Shown one piece after another: positions 1 through 11,226 of a DNA stretch of 64,000 nucleotides. Within the stretch, counting starts at the first letter, position 1; every line of letters begins with the position of its first letter. The notes under the pieces are model-generated. The model did not search any database. It was not told where the DNA came from and was given only the letters and a program-made list of their open reading frames with translations. Both the position numbers and the translations under genes were made by a program. This stretch comes from Brachynemurus nebulosus (taxonomy: Eukaryota; Arthropoda; Insecta; Neuroptera; Myrmeleontidae): positions 8,120,709 through 8,184,708 of the forward strand of contig JAPWDM010000015.1 of the NCBI GenBank assembly GCA_035578155.1, written 5' to 3'.

Positions 1-1072
1 GATATAACGTTAATTTTTTTTTTAAATACTTTGCCTAAGGTGGGTACACAATATATATTAAACTCAAATAAATCGGCTCAGTAATTTCGTAAAAAAAATT
101 TTTTTTGAAAATTTTTGTCTGTTTGTGTATTCATAAACTATTAGCCTCAGAGGGTTGAAATTTGGCAGGAATGTATCTGGGGCTAAGAAGTATTATTTCC
201 TATAAAAACAATCAATTTTGCGTCAAGGGCCGTTTTCCCTATCTTACCCGGCTATGCCCTTTGTGAAATGTATAGTAATGTTAATGTGTGATCTATACAG
301 TACTCTGTTAAAAGTAAAGGTCTCTACGTTGTTAAAATCATATTTTGTAAATATGAATAAATTTTTTAAAAATCTTGTTCTTAAAACTTAATATGTAATC
401 ATCTTAAAGTAGTTTTTTGAAACATTAATTCGATGATCTTAAAGTAGTTTTGAAACATTAATTTCTCGTTATAGATATTTTTTTACCTTATTTAATTGTA
501 CAATGTTCCGTATATTTTAAGAAAATTTCCTTTTAATATTTTATATTTTATCTAACCAATGTATCTGTTTTTGTTAAATTTATTATTTTCTATTGTTTTA
601 ATTATAAAAATTAGTTTATACATATACCTATGGCTTTAGTTTTGTGAGAGACTGTAATAGTAATTTATCTTAAATATGAAATTGTTTTATCAAATGGTGA
701 ATAAGCGTTTTTCACATATTGTCACAATCCAATACCTATGTATTGTTATTATAAATTTTATTCTATGTTTAGCTATTAAACAACAGCAAAAGCTCACTTT
801 GTACTTTAACGGATTTTTTTTCCAGTGAACTCGGGAATTAACTATACAAAGCCATATTTAAATTTTTTCAATTCTAAAAGTCAAATTTTTTCACAATAAT
901 TTCAAAACTCTAATTTATATTTAATAAAAAATTAAAAATAATTTCTTAACTATGTAAGTATATGTAATATTATTTATGTATATTTTAACGATGCAAAGTT
1001 ACAATCATAAATAGCAAAATGCTGATAATTGCATATTTCGCGTTATCGCATATGTTATGCAGATCTCATATG
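1..1072. other. AT-rich intergenic DNA, no gene seen
   Basis: Apart from a short direct duplication near 401-464 (two ~35-bp units that share the string atcttaaagtagttt), I see only low-complexity AT-rich DNA. No open frame has coding character. Confidence 0.6.
401..464. repeat. Two-copy 35-bp tandem duplication
   Basis: The unit beginning atcttaaagtagtttt and ending gaaacattaatt occurs twice in a row, at 401 and 436. The two copies differ by a short T-run indel. No function is inferred. Confidence 0.75.
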
Positions 1073-1262
1073 TATACAGGGTGTAAAGTAAATAACTCTC
1101 TTCCTTTTAACAGATGGTTTATCTCGGTGTATAATTGCCGAAGATATAAATTTTTTTTCGGAATTCGCTATCTGAAAAAATCGCATCTCAGCCAGCTCGT
1201 CGTTTGATATAAATTTCCCTGAATACGCCTCTGATCAAACTAAAATTATTCGCACCCTGTAT
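1073..1262. mobile_element. 190-bp MITE with TACAGGGTG ends
   Basis: The ends are inverted copies: tatacagggtgt at 1073 and gcaccctgtata at 1252-1263. The ends fall in TATA/TA, which suggests a TA-type target. Short elements with ACAGGGTG termini are frequent in insect genomes. There is no coding capacity; the short open frame inside it is not a gene. Confidence 0.6.
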
Positions 1263-1965
1263 AATAAAATTTTTTTTAAAAATAAAAAAAAAAATTAATT
1301 TTACCATAATATGATTAATATGTAAACATGAGTTTTGTCGCAACACATGATTGTCGAATTCAAATGTACTGTATCGTTCATAGAAAAGCTAACACAATTC
1401 TTCATAAATTTTGATTAAAATAAGTTTATGAATTATTTTTTTAGTTTTTAAAATTTTTTAGTTTTTTATATCACAGGACATTATGAATGTTATAAAAACC
1501 ATAACTCTGCATTACACAGTATTAATTTAATAACAAATTACATTAAAAACTACGAATTGCCAAACAACCAAAAAAGTAACACAACACAGAAGTTATAAAT
1601 TTATAAAAGTTACAAGAACAGAACACGGAAGTTATAAATTTTTATAAAGAAATTCCATTAATTGTAAATTTCAAAAATTAAAAATTTTTTTCTTTAATTG
1701 TTAGAAAACATTGTTGTTAATTTTTGCTACACAATTTATTTCATTACAACTTCATTCACTGTATCTAGCACACACACAAATACAAAGCAAGTATGTTTTT
1801 CATAATAATAATAATATTGACTCAGGTATCTGTCGATACAGGCAAATTTGGAAATACAGTTCGGTCTTGAATAGTACGACTACAGGAGCTCTTCAAGTCA
1901 AAATAGATTCATTATACATACATAGCATACATACATTAAATCATTATACTGCCGTGCTAAGCAAA
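1263..1965. other. Intergenic DNA, no supported gene
   Basis: AT-rich sequence. A 114-codon open frame spans 1711-2055, but its composition is that of translated low-complexity DNA and I recognise no domain. It is not annotated as a gene. Confidence 0.5.
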
Positions 1966-2239
1966 AGTGCCTTAAGTAACAAATTCAAGTTTTCGAGAAA
2001 ATTGAAATCAAAACTTTTTGACTTGCTGTTTCTTTTTGCGTCAGCAGAACTTTAAAGCAGTTTTCTTTATTTTGTGCAAGAGATATTTCGAAGTAGTTCT
2101 GCACAATTTTATTGCAAAATTTTGCTTAGAAATATGTTTTTTTCAATAAAAACTGTACTTACGGCATTTTTGCTTTGTATTACTTTTTCATTAGGACGAT
2201 TGAAAGTGCCATAAGTAACATTAAATACTGTTGCTACCC

Positions 2240-3057
2240 ATCTCAGAGCAGGGACAAACTATAAAATAATATTTTTAGCTCTGTAAAAATACAAAATTTC
2301 TGCGCTCGGACCATGAAATATTCCAAAATTGTTATTAATTTCCCCTCTCTTTGCTTCAATAATGTTTTGAATGCACTTTTTTTTACAGAAATTTTGTACA
2401 TTACATGGATTTTTCACCACTGAGTGGCTACTTTTCAATTCTTCAATTTTTTATTTTTTTCCTTTCTTTAAGCTAATATTAAATTTCTTCCTTTTTTTCT
2501 TATTTTCACCTGCAGCACCATAACAAACTGAAGTCTCAGCGGTGTCATGCCGAATTTCAATACCCCCATTAGGCTTGTTTTCACCTAGGCCTATGCTTAA
2601 TTCATTTTCCACATTTCCTTTATCTTCAGTTCTTATCTTCAACTTTTACAGTTCTTTCGAATTCTAAGTTTACAAAACTTTTTTCAAATCGAATCCTAAA
2701 TTATTACTGTTTTCTTTCCAATCCGACCTTACTTTATCAGTTAACACTTTCATCAACACCATTTTCGGTTAGATCTCGTCTGGCTATTATTGTGTTAGTG
2801 TTCAAACCATAAACGAGTACTTCTTTGTCTTCTGCAGCAATGTTATCTAAGATAGTTTTAAAACCCTCGTTTACAGGATCTGTTATCGATAAAAGCTCAT
2901 TATTATGAATTTTAGCAAGTTCTGTTGATGTGGAGACCTTACATTCTTCATCCTCCATACGAAATTCAACGGTACTAGCCTGATTTTAATTTTTTTCAAT
3001 GACTAAGTTAATTAACTGTTTTGTACGATTTGACACTATGTCTGGTAACGAATTCAT
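2240..3057 (-). pseudogene. Broken N-terminal part of a DUF7869-type transposase-like protein
   Basis: Reading the minus strand from an ATG at 3057 gives a short start segment, an in-frame stop, and an acidic Ser/Thr-rich stretch (open 2958-2737). A second open piece follows (2642-2451) and ends in a basic run (KKKRKKF). After a frame change near 2420-2400 comes a Cys segment beginning NPCNVQNFCKKKC, followed by I..IIEAKRGEI. The complete gene at 3593-5851 shows the same order: acidic N-terminus, basic segment, then PCDVEKCRFQC with a matching downstream spacing. I therefore read this as the N-terminal quarter of a second family member, divergent and inverted relative to it. It has at least one stop and two frame breaks, and the central and C-terminal domains are missing. 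The two genes face away from each other, with start codons ~540 bp apart. Confidence 0.7.
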
Positions 3058-3592
3058 CACTACAAATAACTTCAAAGTTCACAAAAAATATGATTAAAGC
3101 TTACTTATCTGCAGCAACAAATACAATGACTGCTAAATCAACAAACAAACATAACAAAAATTAACGGAATTATCAAACGAAGATTGTAATAATGTCGTAT
3201 GTGCAACAGAAGTTTTACGTCTACTAAGCATAAATGCCACATGTGCAGCAAACTAAGTAAGGGTACCATATCGCTCCATTATTGCAATAGTCGGTTATCT
3301 GGGCAAAATTACGCTTTTGAGTTATTTACATCATTTGAAAGAGGAAAAGCGTATCTTTCAAATGCTACAATCAGTTAAGCTCTAAGCTTAATATTTTAGC
3401 TAATATAATCGATATCCTTGTATGACAATTTTAACAAATTTAAATTTTAGTTGTTGCAAGACTAAGATATATCGATATATCCGTACTGTTAATCCGTAAT
3501 GATTCAGTTTTTGTATTTTATTGCGTGGTATATCCATGACGTGTTAGTTGATATTTTTATTACATTGTGTTAATAGTAACAAGGGAGTCGTT

Positions 3593-5851
3593 ATGTTAAA
3601 TCAAACAAGAAAAATATTAAAAAAGGCGGCAGATGTACTACAAAACGCATCGTTTCATGGTTAGTATAATGTTATTTGATCAACTTGTCAATTAATTAGA
3701 TAATTTTGAATTAAGTAACTATTAAAAATTTCTCATTGTAGATAATTTAGATAGTTAAAATTATTTTTAACTGTGTATAATTATTTGAGTAACCCTGTAA
3801 TGTTTGATATTTTAGATACTGATGATGGTGAATCAGACAAGTCAGTTGTGTATTCAGACATGGATGACTCAACTACAGACTCAAATTTTGTTCTATCTAA
3901 TCTAAATGTTTCAATCACCTCTAACGAGAGTAATGGCAATCAGTTCAATTACATCCTTAAAACAGTAAATACTAATACCAGCGATGTTATCGTAGACGAT
4001 TCAGAAATTGAGACCGATAACAACGAAATAAATCATAAGAAAACTGATTCTGAAGTTTCTAGTTGTACAAATATTGTAGTAAATGAATCGGATATTTCGG
4101 ATAATGAACAAAATGAAATAGAATTCAAAAAAAGAAAATTAAATAAAGAAAATTGGTACAGGAATATTAAAAAGTTGAAAGTAAATAGTGGAAAATCGTA
4201 TATTACTGAGTCAGGAAGATTTCGTGCAGAAAAAAGTTTAAAAGAACCTTGTGATGTAGAAAAATGTAGATTTCAATGTTCAACAAAGATTGACATAAAA
4301 ATGCGACAATCTCTTTTTGAAAAATTTTATAAACTCGCGGATAAGAACCAACAAAGAGCGTATTTAGCAAAATGCATTCAGCAGTTGACACCAGTTAAAA
4401 AACGTTCTGAAAACTTCAAAAGAAAACCTAATTTTGCATATTATTTAATAATTAATAATAAAAAAATTCGTATTTGCAAAAGATTTCTTGTATCTACATT
4501 AGATATTTCAAATACTACTATAGAAACGGTTATTAAAAAAATAAATATTAACGGCTTTTTAGACTTAGATAAACGGGGAATGCATAATCATCATAAAAAA
4601 ACCGAAGAAAATTTAATACAAGCAGTTAAGGAGCACATCCTTAGTTTCCCGAAAATAGAATCTCACTATTGCAGAGCGAAATCTAAGAAAGAATATTATT
4701 TACAGGGCTCATTAAATTTAACTATAATGTATCGATTATATATCGAAAAGCAACAAGAGCTAAGTAAACCAATTGTAAAATTTCATACTTATCGTAGAAT
4801 TTTTCAAAATAATTTCAATATTGGATTTTTTCGTCCAAAAAAAGATCTTTGTTCATTCTGCGAAGCCTATAAAAATTGCTCAGAAGAAGAAAAAGTAAAA
4901 AAGAAAGTTGAATATGAAAATCACAGAAGTGAAATAAATTTATCTAGAAAACAAAAAGAACAAGATAAGAATTTATCTAACGATGACACAGTAGTCACGG
5001 TTTACGATCTCGAAGCTGTAATACCATTGCCAAACGGCAATGTGTCAACATTTTTTTATAAAAGTAAGCTGAATATGTTAAATTTGACTTTTTTTGATTT
5101 AAAAGAAAAACAAGGATTTTGTTACGTATGGCACGAGGGCTTAGCGAAACGCGGGGCCAATGAAATATGTACTTGCGTTTTCAAATATTTACAAAATTAT
5201 TGTCTAAATAAGCACGTAATATTCTATAGCGACAACTGCGTTTCCCAAAATAAAAATCAATATTTATTATTAATGTATTCTTATTGTGTCAAAAAATTAA
5301 ATGTTTTGTCTATCACTCACAAATATTTGATCACCGGGCATACAGAAAATGAAGGCGATTCTATGCATTCTACAATAGAGAAGGAAAAACAGCGAGTTCT
5401 CCGCAGTGGACCAATCTACACACCAACAGAAGTTGTTACAATTATGAAAAGCGCCAAAAAAAGTCGGAAACCATACCTTGTGCATGAAATGGAAAGTTCC
5501 GATTTTATAAATTGGAAATTATTTGCTAATAATTTACGGAAAAATGTTAATACTAACACAGAAGGCGAAAAAGTAATATGGAATAACATAAAAGTATTGA
5601 AGATAGATAAACGTGAACCAGATATTTTTCAATATAAAACTAGTTACGAAGATACGAATTTTAAAACTGTGGAATTAAAAGCGAAAGCATTACGTCGATC
5701 AATGGATAGCGTGCCAAACCTGGAATCAGTCTATGTGACGCCTCCTGAAATATCTGCAAATAAAAAAAAATATTTAATTGATTTATGTCTATCAAATTTG
5801 ATCCCCAAAAAATACCATAACTTTTATTTTTCTCTAAAATCTTCAAAGTAA
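3593..5851 (+). CDS. DUF7869-type transposase-like protein, two exons, 700 aa
   Basis: Predicted exons are 3593-3659 and 3816-5851. The intron (3660-3815) has a gttagt donor and a ttttag acceptor, and the phases match. Without splicing, no ATG is available before 3800. The product has an acidic Ser/Asp-rich N-terminus (to ~115), a basic segment (KKRKLNKENWYRNIKKLK, ~128-145), and a Cys cluster (PCDVEKCRFQC, ~167-177). A winged-helix-like middle follows, then C..C...Y..C (~368-377). The C-terminal domain has YDLEA (D420), VWHEGLAKRG, FYSDNCVSQNKN (D495), and GHTENEGDSMHSTIEK (~530-545). The last three motifs look like an RNase H-fold D/D/E-H catalytic core. That is inference; the family is described only as uncharacterised. 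The frame is intact over 2 kb and lies between inverted repeats, so it is probably a transposase. No catalytic activity is shown. Confidence 0.75.
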
Positions 5852-6088
5852 TCATTGACTGCTCTTCGAAATATTTTTAATTAAAGATTCAGTTTTTGAT
5901 GTATTGTACATTTTTTATCTGTTGTAAAAGCATATTGTTATAAAAAATATAATTTTTGATAAGTTTGTTAACTATTTTTTTGGTAATTTTATATTGAATA
6001 AAATGGTTTTTTTTTCTATAAATAATGATTTCCATTTTTAAAATTGGGTTATTTTTACAATCGTAGTAATTTTATTTAAAATATTTTT
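5852..6088. other. 3' flank of the transposase-like gene
   Basis: AT-rich untranslated DNA inside the transposon. Possible polyadenylation signals (aataaa at ~5996-6001) lie ~145 bp after the stop codon. Confidence 0.4.
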
Positions 6089-6453
6089 AAAATATTTAAA
6101 GTTTTAATTACTTTGTCAATTTCACTAGAATTGAGTAGAATTTACTAAACGCGTTTTCAATCTCGCGATCATCATCAGAGTAATTGAAGAAATGTATGTG
6201 GGAGTGTAATAAATACTCTTAAAAATGAATTTGGGAAAAACCCGTCATTATACTATTTCATATGAAATAGGCTGTACCATATGAAATAGTATAATGACGG
6301 GTTTTTCCCAAATTCATTTTTAAGAGTATTTATTACACTCCCACATACATTTCTTCAATTACTCTGATGATGATCGCGAGATTGAAAACGCGTTCAGTAA
6401 ATTCTACTCAATTCTAGTGAAATTGACAAAGTAATTAAAACTTTAAATATTTT
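6089..6453. repeat. Near-perfect 365-bp palindrome (hairpin element)
   Basis: Arms 6089-6264 and 6278-6453 (176 nt each) are inverted copies separated by a 13-nt spacer. One difference is visible (tttactaaacgcg versus tttactgaacgcg). It lies inside the DUF7869-type transposon, downstream of its gene. It could be a snap-back MITE nested in the transposon or an inverted duplication. Transcription through it would make a very stable hairpin RNA. Confidence 0.9.
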
Positions 6454-6782
6454 TAATATTTAAAATGAAATTTCACAAAGTAAACCTCTCAACAGTAAAT
6501 TATTAAAATATTTTTATGCAATAGTCAGTTATCTAGGAAAATTTGAAAATTTGGGCCGACAAAATAAAATAGATTATTTAATTTTTATAGCATTATTTAA
6601 TATAGTGTTTAAAGAGTTTTCTGTCAAAATTGCATTAAAATTGGATTTCAAATAACTCTGAAAAGACAATAAATATATTCTAAAAAACTTTAAACTTGAA
6701 TATCTCAAAAGTTGATATTTCCCAGATAACCGACTATTGTAATAATGGAGCGATATGTGCATTGAGTTTACTGCATTTTTGC

Positions 6783-7067
6783 TTAGTAGACTGTACTTAC
6801 GGCACTCTTACTTAGTAATGGCAACATTTTAGTGTACATACGGCTAGCTCGAAGTCTGTAGCTCCGAACGGTTGAAGCTATACCATTTTTGACAAGTTCA
6901 ATGGATTCCTCGTAGTCCAAAACGTCCGAAATGATACATAACTCAAAATTCGGAAATTTGCACTTAGGACACTTTTGTTTAGTTGGGCAGTATAATTTAT
7001 AATATAAACAAAAAGCAAATGAAAAATTTGTGAATACGAAACTGTGTGAATCATACATCATCATCAC
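6783..7067 (-). other. Unassigned 94-codon open frame
   Basis: A minus-strand open frame contains CPTKQKCPKC followed by a charged, non-repetitive stretch and overlaps the right end of the DUF7869-type transposon. I do not recognise the product. The CxxC arrangement and mixed composition are more protein-like than other short frames nearby. It may be a remnant of another element or chance. Confidence 0.2.
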
Positions 7068-7631
7068 TTGATCAATTTTTAAAGAACTACACTCATCAAC
7101 AAAATTAACCGTTCAACTAAAAATAGTATAAAAATTATTTTTTGAAACTGCGTTATTAGATTCCATTTGTTTAGTGAGTACGTAATTTATCAATAAATTA
7201 AGCATTTTCTGCTGTACTGTAATTTAATTTACTTCAAAAAACAATAAAAAGTAAAAAAAATTTAATTTTTATTAAAAATAAATTAAAAGTTGTTTTAATT
7301 TTTATATTGCGGAAAAATTTATTTTTCAGATACTAATATTTTTCAGATACGTCCGACGTCTGGAAGCTCAAAAAACGAGCTTTTTGGAATAATTTCCCAA
7401 AATTCAAAATTTTTGTTTACACCATTGGAAAGAGGAGAAAAAATTACATAGAAAAGGTCTTTAAACTATTATTCTATGTCAACTAGTTTCCACCGCCGCC
7501 CACCGACGCCACCCACTGACGCCCCAAATTTACATAAATCAAACCAATCTATTAATATAGTGTAAACCGTATAATTCTATGTTGTTTTTTATTTATAAAA
7601 ATTAAAAGAAAATTATAATTACTAGAAAAGG
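6816..7631. other. Intergenic DNA
   Basis: AT-rich, with a short proline-codon-like GC-rich patch (ccaccgccgcccaccgacgc, ~7490). Nothing else is recognised. Confidence 0.5.
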
Positions 7632-7644
7632 TCATCTCAGTGCC

Positions 7645-7812
7645 ACGCCTGGGGCCCTAATTTGTAGGGTGCCACGCGTCATGCTAGTAACGGCGCTACG
7701 CGCCGTAATTTGTACGATGCGTAGCGTCTGGGTCAAAGCGGCGCTTCGCGCCGTAATTTGTATGACGCCCGCGTCGTTGTCATAACGGCGCTCCGCGCCG
7801 AAATTTGTACGA
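7645..7812. repeat. GC-rich 48-bp tandem repeat with hairpin cores
   Basis: Four units with period 47-48 bp, marked by taatttgta at 7658, 7706, 7754 and 7801 (the last starts aaatttgta). Units 2-4 each begin with a 15-nt palindrome of the form CGGCGC-tnC-GCGCCG at 7691-7705, 7739-7753 and 7786-7800. The loop base changes while both arms are kept. The block is strikingly GC-rich in a very AT-rich window. The minus strand is open across it (91 codons with a repeated ITARSA), but I treat that as a by-product of the period being mostly divisible by three. Confidence 0.8.
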
Positions 7813-9117
7813 CAGCGGTATCTGGCACACTCAGACACACTGCTCTCCACATTTTGCTTACACATACGCTTAGGGCTTGCATGCATATCATGCATATATA
7901 TCACCACTGAGTATATGGATTATATTCTCTATGTATAAATGTCGTACTTTTCATAGGTATTAAAATAAAAAGGTTAAAATTATTTTAAAAAAATTTTATT
8001 TTAAACTTTTATTATATTTTTATTTTTTTTAACGATTCAGTATTTTTACGGTTTTTTATTATTAAATAATAATAAATAATTCAAGTAATTTTGTTAAATT
8101 AATTGTTGTATCAAAAATGTGAGTAACTTTTAAAATGTAATAATTAATAATAAAACGCAATTATTTTTAATAAAAATATGTGACCGCGCTTTAACCCTTT
8201 AAGTACAATAATTCTCAGCCTCATTTGTTTCTTTTTTCCGGCAGACATCAAAATTACAGCGTATGTCCGAGTTCTGCATTTTACCCTGACCCACAAATGT
8301 CAATATTAAAAAATGTGTAAAATATTAATAAATTTGAGTTTTCGAAAACAAAAATAGGCTTCCGCAATTTAACTTTTCATAATTAAAAATTTCCACCAAC
8401 TTTGGTTCGTTTTTGCCTGTTAAAAAAAAACATCGCACCATATAGTATATTGCAATCTTCCCGAAAACAGTTTCCTTAAATACAGTTTCCTTTTATAAGT
8501 AAAAAGTTAAAACTGCTTAAACTATTCTGTAAAATCGAAACCAACAAAATGTAGCACAAATGCCACAAGTTTTATAACCGAACACATCTGTTAAACATAT
8601 GTAGATTAAATTAGTGAAACAAAATAAAACCATATTTTTATTAATCCAAAAATTACTGGGACAAAGTAATTTTGAGTAATATAAATTTTCTAACTGCTAT
8701 GTAATAAATAAATATGCTATAAAAAAAGGTACATAAATTCAAACTAACCTGTTTTTTGTAAATTTTCAATTTTAATTGTAGTTTACGTTTGTCCATAACA
8801 TCCTGAATTGTATATTATTTTTAAAAAAATTGATTAGTTGTAAAAATCCAAGTCTTTTAAATTCTTAGTAATTTTTATTTTTAAATTTAATATATAGAGC
8901 AGATAGCAAATACGTAGCGATGCTAGAAGCAGCAATTAGCAATCTTATTAATGATGTTTATTAATCTTAATTTGATACTTATACATTTGATATTTACTAT
9001 TGTCGAGCGATCTGTGACCTGTGAGGTACTTGAACCTTTTCTGTTTCGCGACGCATACTTGCAACGGGGCGACATTATTAGTAGTATCAATATATAATAT
9101 ATAAGCAGTATAGGCAT
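7813..9117. other. Intergenic DNA, no gene seen
   Basis: AT-rich non-coding sequence with no open frame of coding character and no clear element ends. Confidence 0.5.
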
Positions 9118-9300
9118 CCTGAGTGTGTTCTATTTAAAAAACACAAACGACATAGTGTGACATTTTTGTCAGTGCATTTTTTTTTACAAAAAAAACTAAT
9201 TTTTGCCAATGAAATTTAAAAAAAATAGTTTTTTTGTGAAAAAAGAAAGTACCCTGTGTCACACGGTGTCGTCGGTGTTTTCTAAATGGAGTACACTAAT
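9118..9300. mobile_element. ~180-bp MITE with ~40-bp inverted ends
   Basis: The left end (agtgtgttctatttaaaaaa, then cacaaacgaca) is the inverse of the right end (tgtcgtcggtgttttctaaa, then tggagtacact). The interior is A/T homopolymer-rich and also partly self-complementary. I found no convincing target duplication. The superfamily is unassigned. Confidence 0.6.
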
Positions 9301-9363
9301 CATACATATTTTCAAAAGTATAGCTATTTTGATACAAAAAAATACATTTTATGACATACTTTC

Positions 9364-10260
9364 TTAACAGCGGAGTCCACGGACAAACTTATAAGAATAT
9401 CCACAAGTTAGCAGCACAATCGATTTGTAATTAATTTCATAATTATTATTTTTTTTTATAGTCACAAATATTTAATTAATAAAAGAAAAATCTTCTATAA
9501 AATCTTTAAAAACCAGCTAATTTTAATTGAAATTTTTTATAATTTTTTTAACTTCATATTCACTTGAAAGTGTGTCAATTAAATAAATGAAGAAATTGCC
9601 GCCTACGTTCAAAATAAAATGTATTTAAAAGTTAAGCTGTAAAAACGATACATGTTGTCAAATTTGTTATTGCCCAATAATCATTGTAAAGATCGAAAAT
9701 CATATCGATAAATATGTACAAAAAATGTACTGTCGTGTCGAGCGATTGGAGGCGATGAACCAGTGATCCTTTGATCCCTTGATGTCGTCTTGAACAATTA
9801 CGGAAAGTGGACCAATGATCTTCGATGCTTCCAGTTAGCAACTACGTTGACAATTTATTGGGCAGCTTGATATGCAGTTGCTGTCACCAGTTAATCAATT
9901 ATTTTGTTTGAGGATTAACACTCAAAGATGTATTATTTTTTAAGTATAATCTTTTGATATAGTTTATCTTCGATTTTACTATTTTTCACTTTGATTCGAA
10001 TTTATCAATTAACAACAATTAAATTTAAGTAATAATTAAATTTATTATTTCAAAAACCAAAAATTACAATATCCGGGCTTACTTTGATGATACAAAAAAA
10101 TGAACAATATTGATTAGTTACATTGTCTTATATATACAAAATATTTATTTAATTAAGTGACGTATGAGGGTTGGAAAGTTGTTTTTCATGGTCAAAGGAC
10201 AAGTAATCGAATGTTTAGGAATTTGGTGAAAGCGTAGCACCATAGTACACTCATAGAAGA
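9364..10260 (+). repeat. Dispersed repeat, copy A (TTAA/CNGCGGAGTCC end)
   Basis: Starts TTAACAGCGGAGTCCACGG and runs in parallel with copy B at 13560-13954. Both carry the same order of segments: atccacaagYtagcagcacaa, ttgccgcctacgttcaaaat, attgcccaataa and cactcatagaaga. The TTAA at the terminus suggests a piggyBac-type end. No coding capacity. The copy continues at 11227 (taggccagataggataac) on the far side of a P-type insertion. Confidence 0.8.
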
Positions 10261-11218
10261 TAGAGTCCCTATAATAAACAGAGTCGTGACATGTTTGCTG
10301 AACGCTGATTGGCTCCGGAATTTTCTGTCCAAACGTTTGCGTAAAATACATTGGAAATAAATTAAATATTAACCCTTTGCACTCGATGGGTGCCGCCACG
10401 GCGACACAATAAATGTTAATTTCACTCGTTGGGCGCCGCAGCGACGCCATAAACAATAGGTACGTATTTTATTATTTACAAAACGCTAGGGGAGCTAAGG
10501 CCCGATTTACATTAACGCTCCGCTCTCAGTACGATATCACTCCGCTCCCGGTTCGATAAAATATTCTTACATAATAAATAATGAGTGTATTCACATCATC
10601 GCTCTGATATCGGTATGATATCAGTCATGGTTCGCTCTCGCTTCAATACCACTCCAATACCAATACCACTGAGATAATATTTTATCGGAGCGATATCAGA
10701 CCCTATATCGATGATAGTGAACACGTTTTTGATTCCACTTCGCTCCGTTTCTCAGCCTTCTTCATTTATTTGAAAATTATTATATTAGGAAAACATGATA
10801 CAACACAACGACGCGACGTTTTGTTACAATACATTGTGCTAGATACTACTAAAATTAACTAATAGATATAATTAACTAACAGATATACTACTAAAATAAC
10901 TAATATATAGTAATGGATATTATGTTCTTCTAATACAATAGTGTTTGCAGCGTTTTAAAACTACTGTCGAGTAGCTGAGTACCCATACTAAAAAATGGTT
11001 CAAGTGCAAAGGGTTAACAAAAATCATTTAGTTTAACCTAGCAAAAATAATTTAATTAAAAATTTTTAATTGTTCATTAATTTATAACTTATATTAACAA
11101 TAATTATGTACTCAAAAATATTTACTCAAACATGTGATAAGTAATTTTGAAGCTTCCCGCTCTGTTTTGGACAGAAAATGGATGCCATGTCACGACTCTA
11201 TTTATTATAGGGACTTTA
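10261..11218. mobile_element. P-type miniature element, copy 1 (interrupted)
   Basis: The TIRs begin TARAGTCCCTATAATAA and extend ~33 bp through GAGTCGTGACATG. They are flanked by an 8-bp duplication ATAGAAGA (10253-10260 and 11219-11226). The related sequence at 13908-13930 (cactcatagaagagaggcc) shows the site without the insert. Outside the nested piggyBac-type MITE only ~313 bp remain. Copy 2 at 13955 carries the same ends plus a THAP fragment. The P-element assignment rests on the 8-bp duplication plus that THAP fragment. Confidence 0.8.
10373..11013. mobile_element. piggyBac-type MITE nested in P-type copy 1
   Basis: The ends CCCTTTGCACT and AGTGCAAAGGG are inverted and flanked by TTAA on both sides (10369-10372 and 11014-11017). 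In the corresponding interior of P-type copy 2 (gatttttattaaatatttaa, ~14143) a single TTAA stands at this place, so the empty site is visible. The interior includes a GC-richer segment that starts aaggcccgatttacattaac and carries repeated gata(t/c)cggtatgat-like motifs. That segment is shared with 17785-18200. Confidence 0.88.
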
Positions 11219-11226
11219 ATAGAAGA

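Larger units (their letters stand above)
3214..6815 (+). mobile_element. DNA transposon carrying the DUF7869-type gene
   Basis: Inverted ends flank the gene. The left end has tctactaagcataaatgcc at 3214 and then gctccattattgcaatag at ~3274. The right end, read in reverse complement, has the matching tctactaagcaaaaatgc and gctccattattacaatag. The match continues through cggttatctggg, so the TIRs are imperfect, over 100 bp long, and have an indel of about 15-20 bp. The right side extends to ~6815 through another copy of a ctaagyaaRRRTGCC motif (R = A/G) that recurs around both ends. I could not fix the exact terminal base or a target duplication, so the boundaries may be off by some tens of bases. 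The superfamily is unassigned. Confidence 0.65.

Noticed and set aside
7645..7812. CRISPR array
   Set aside because: The spacing is regular but the spacers are themselves repeated, and the context is a eukaryotic transposon landscape.
7632..7907. 91-codon minus-strand frame with repeated ITARSA
   Set aside because: It follows from the 48-bp GC-rich repeat (period divisible by three) and has no initiating context or domain.
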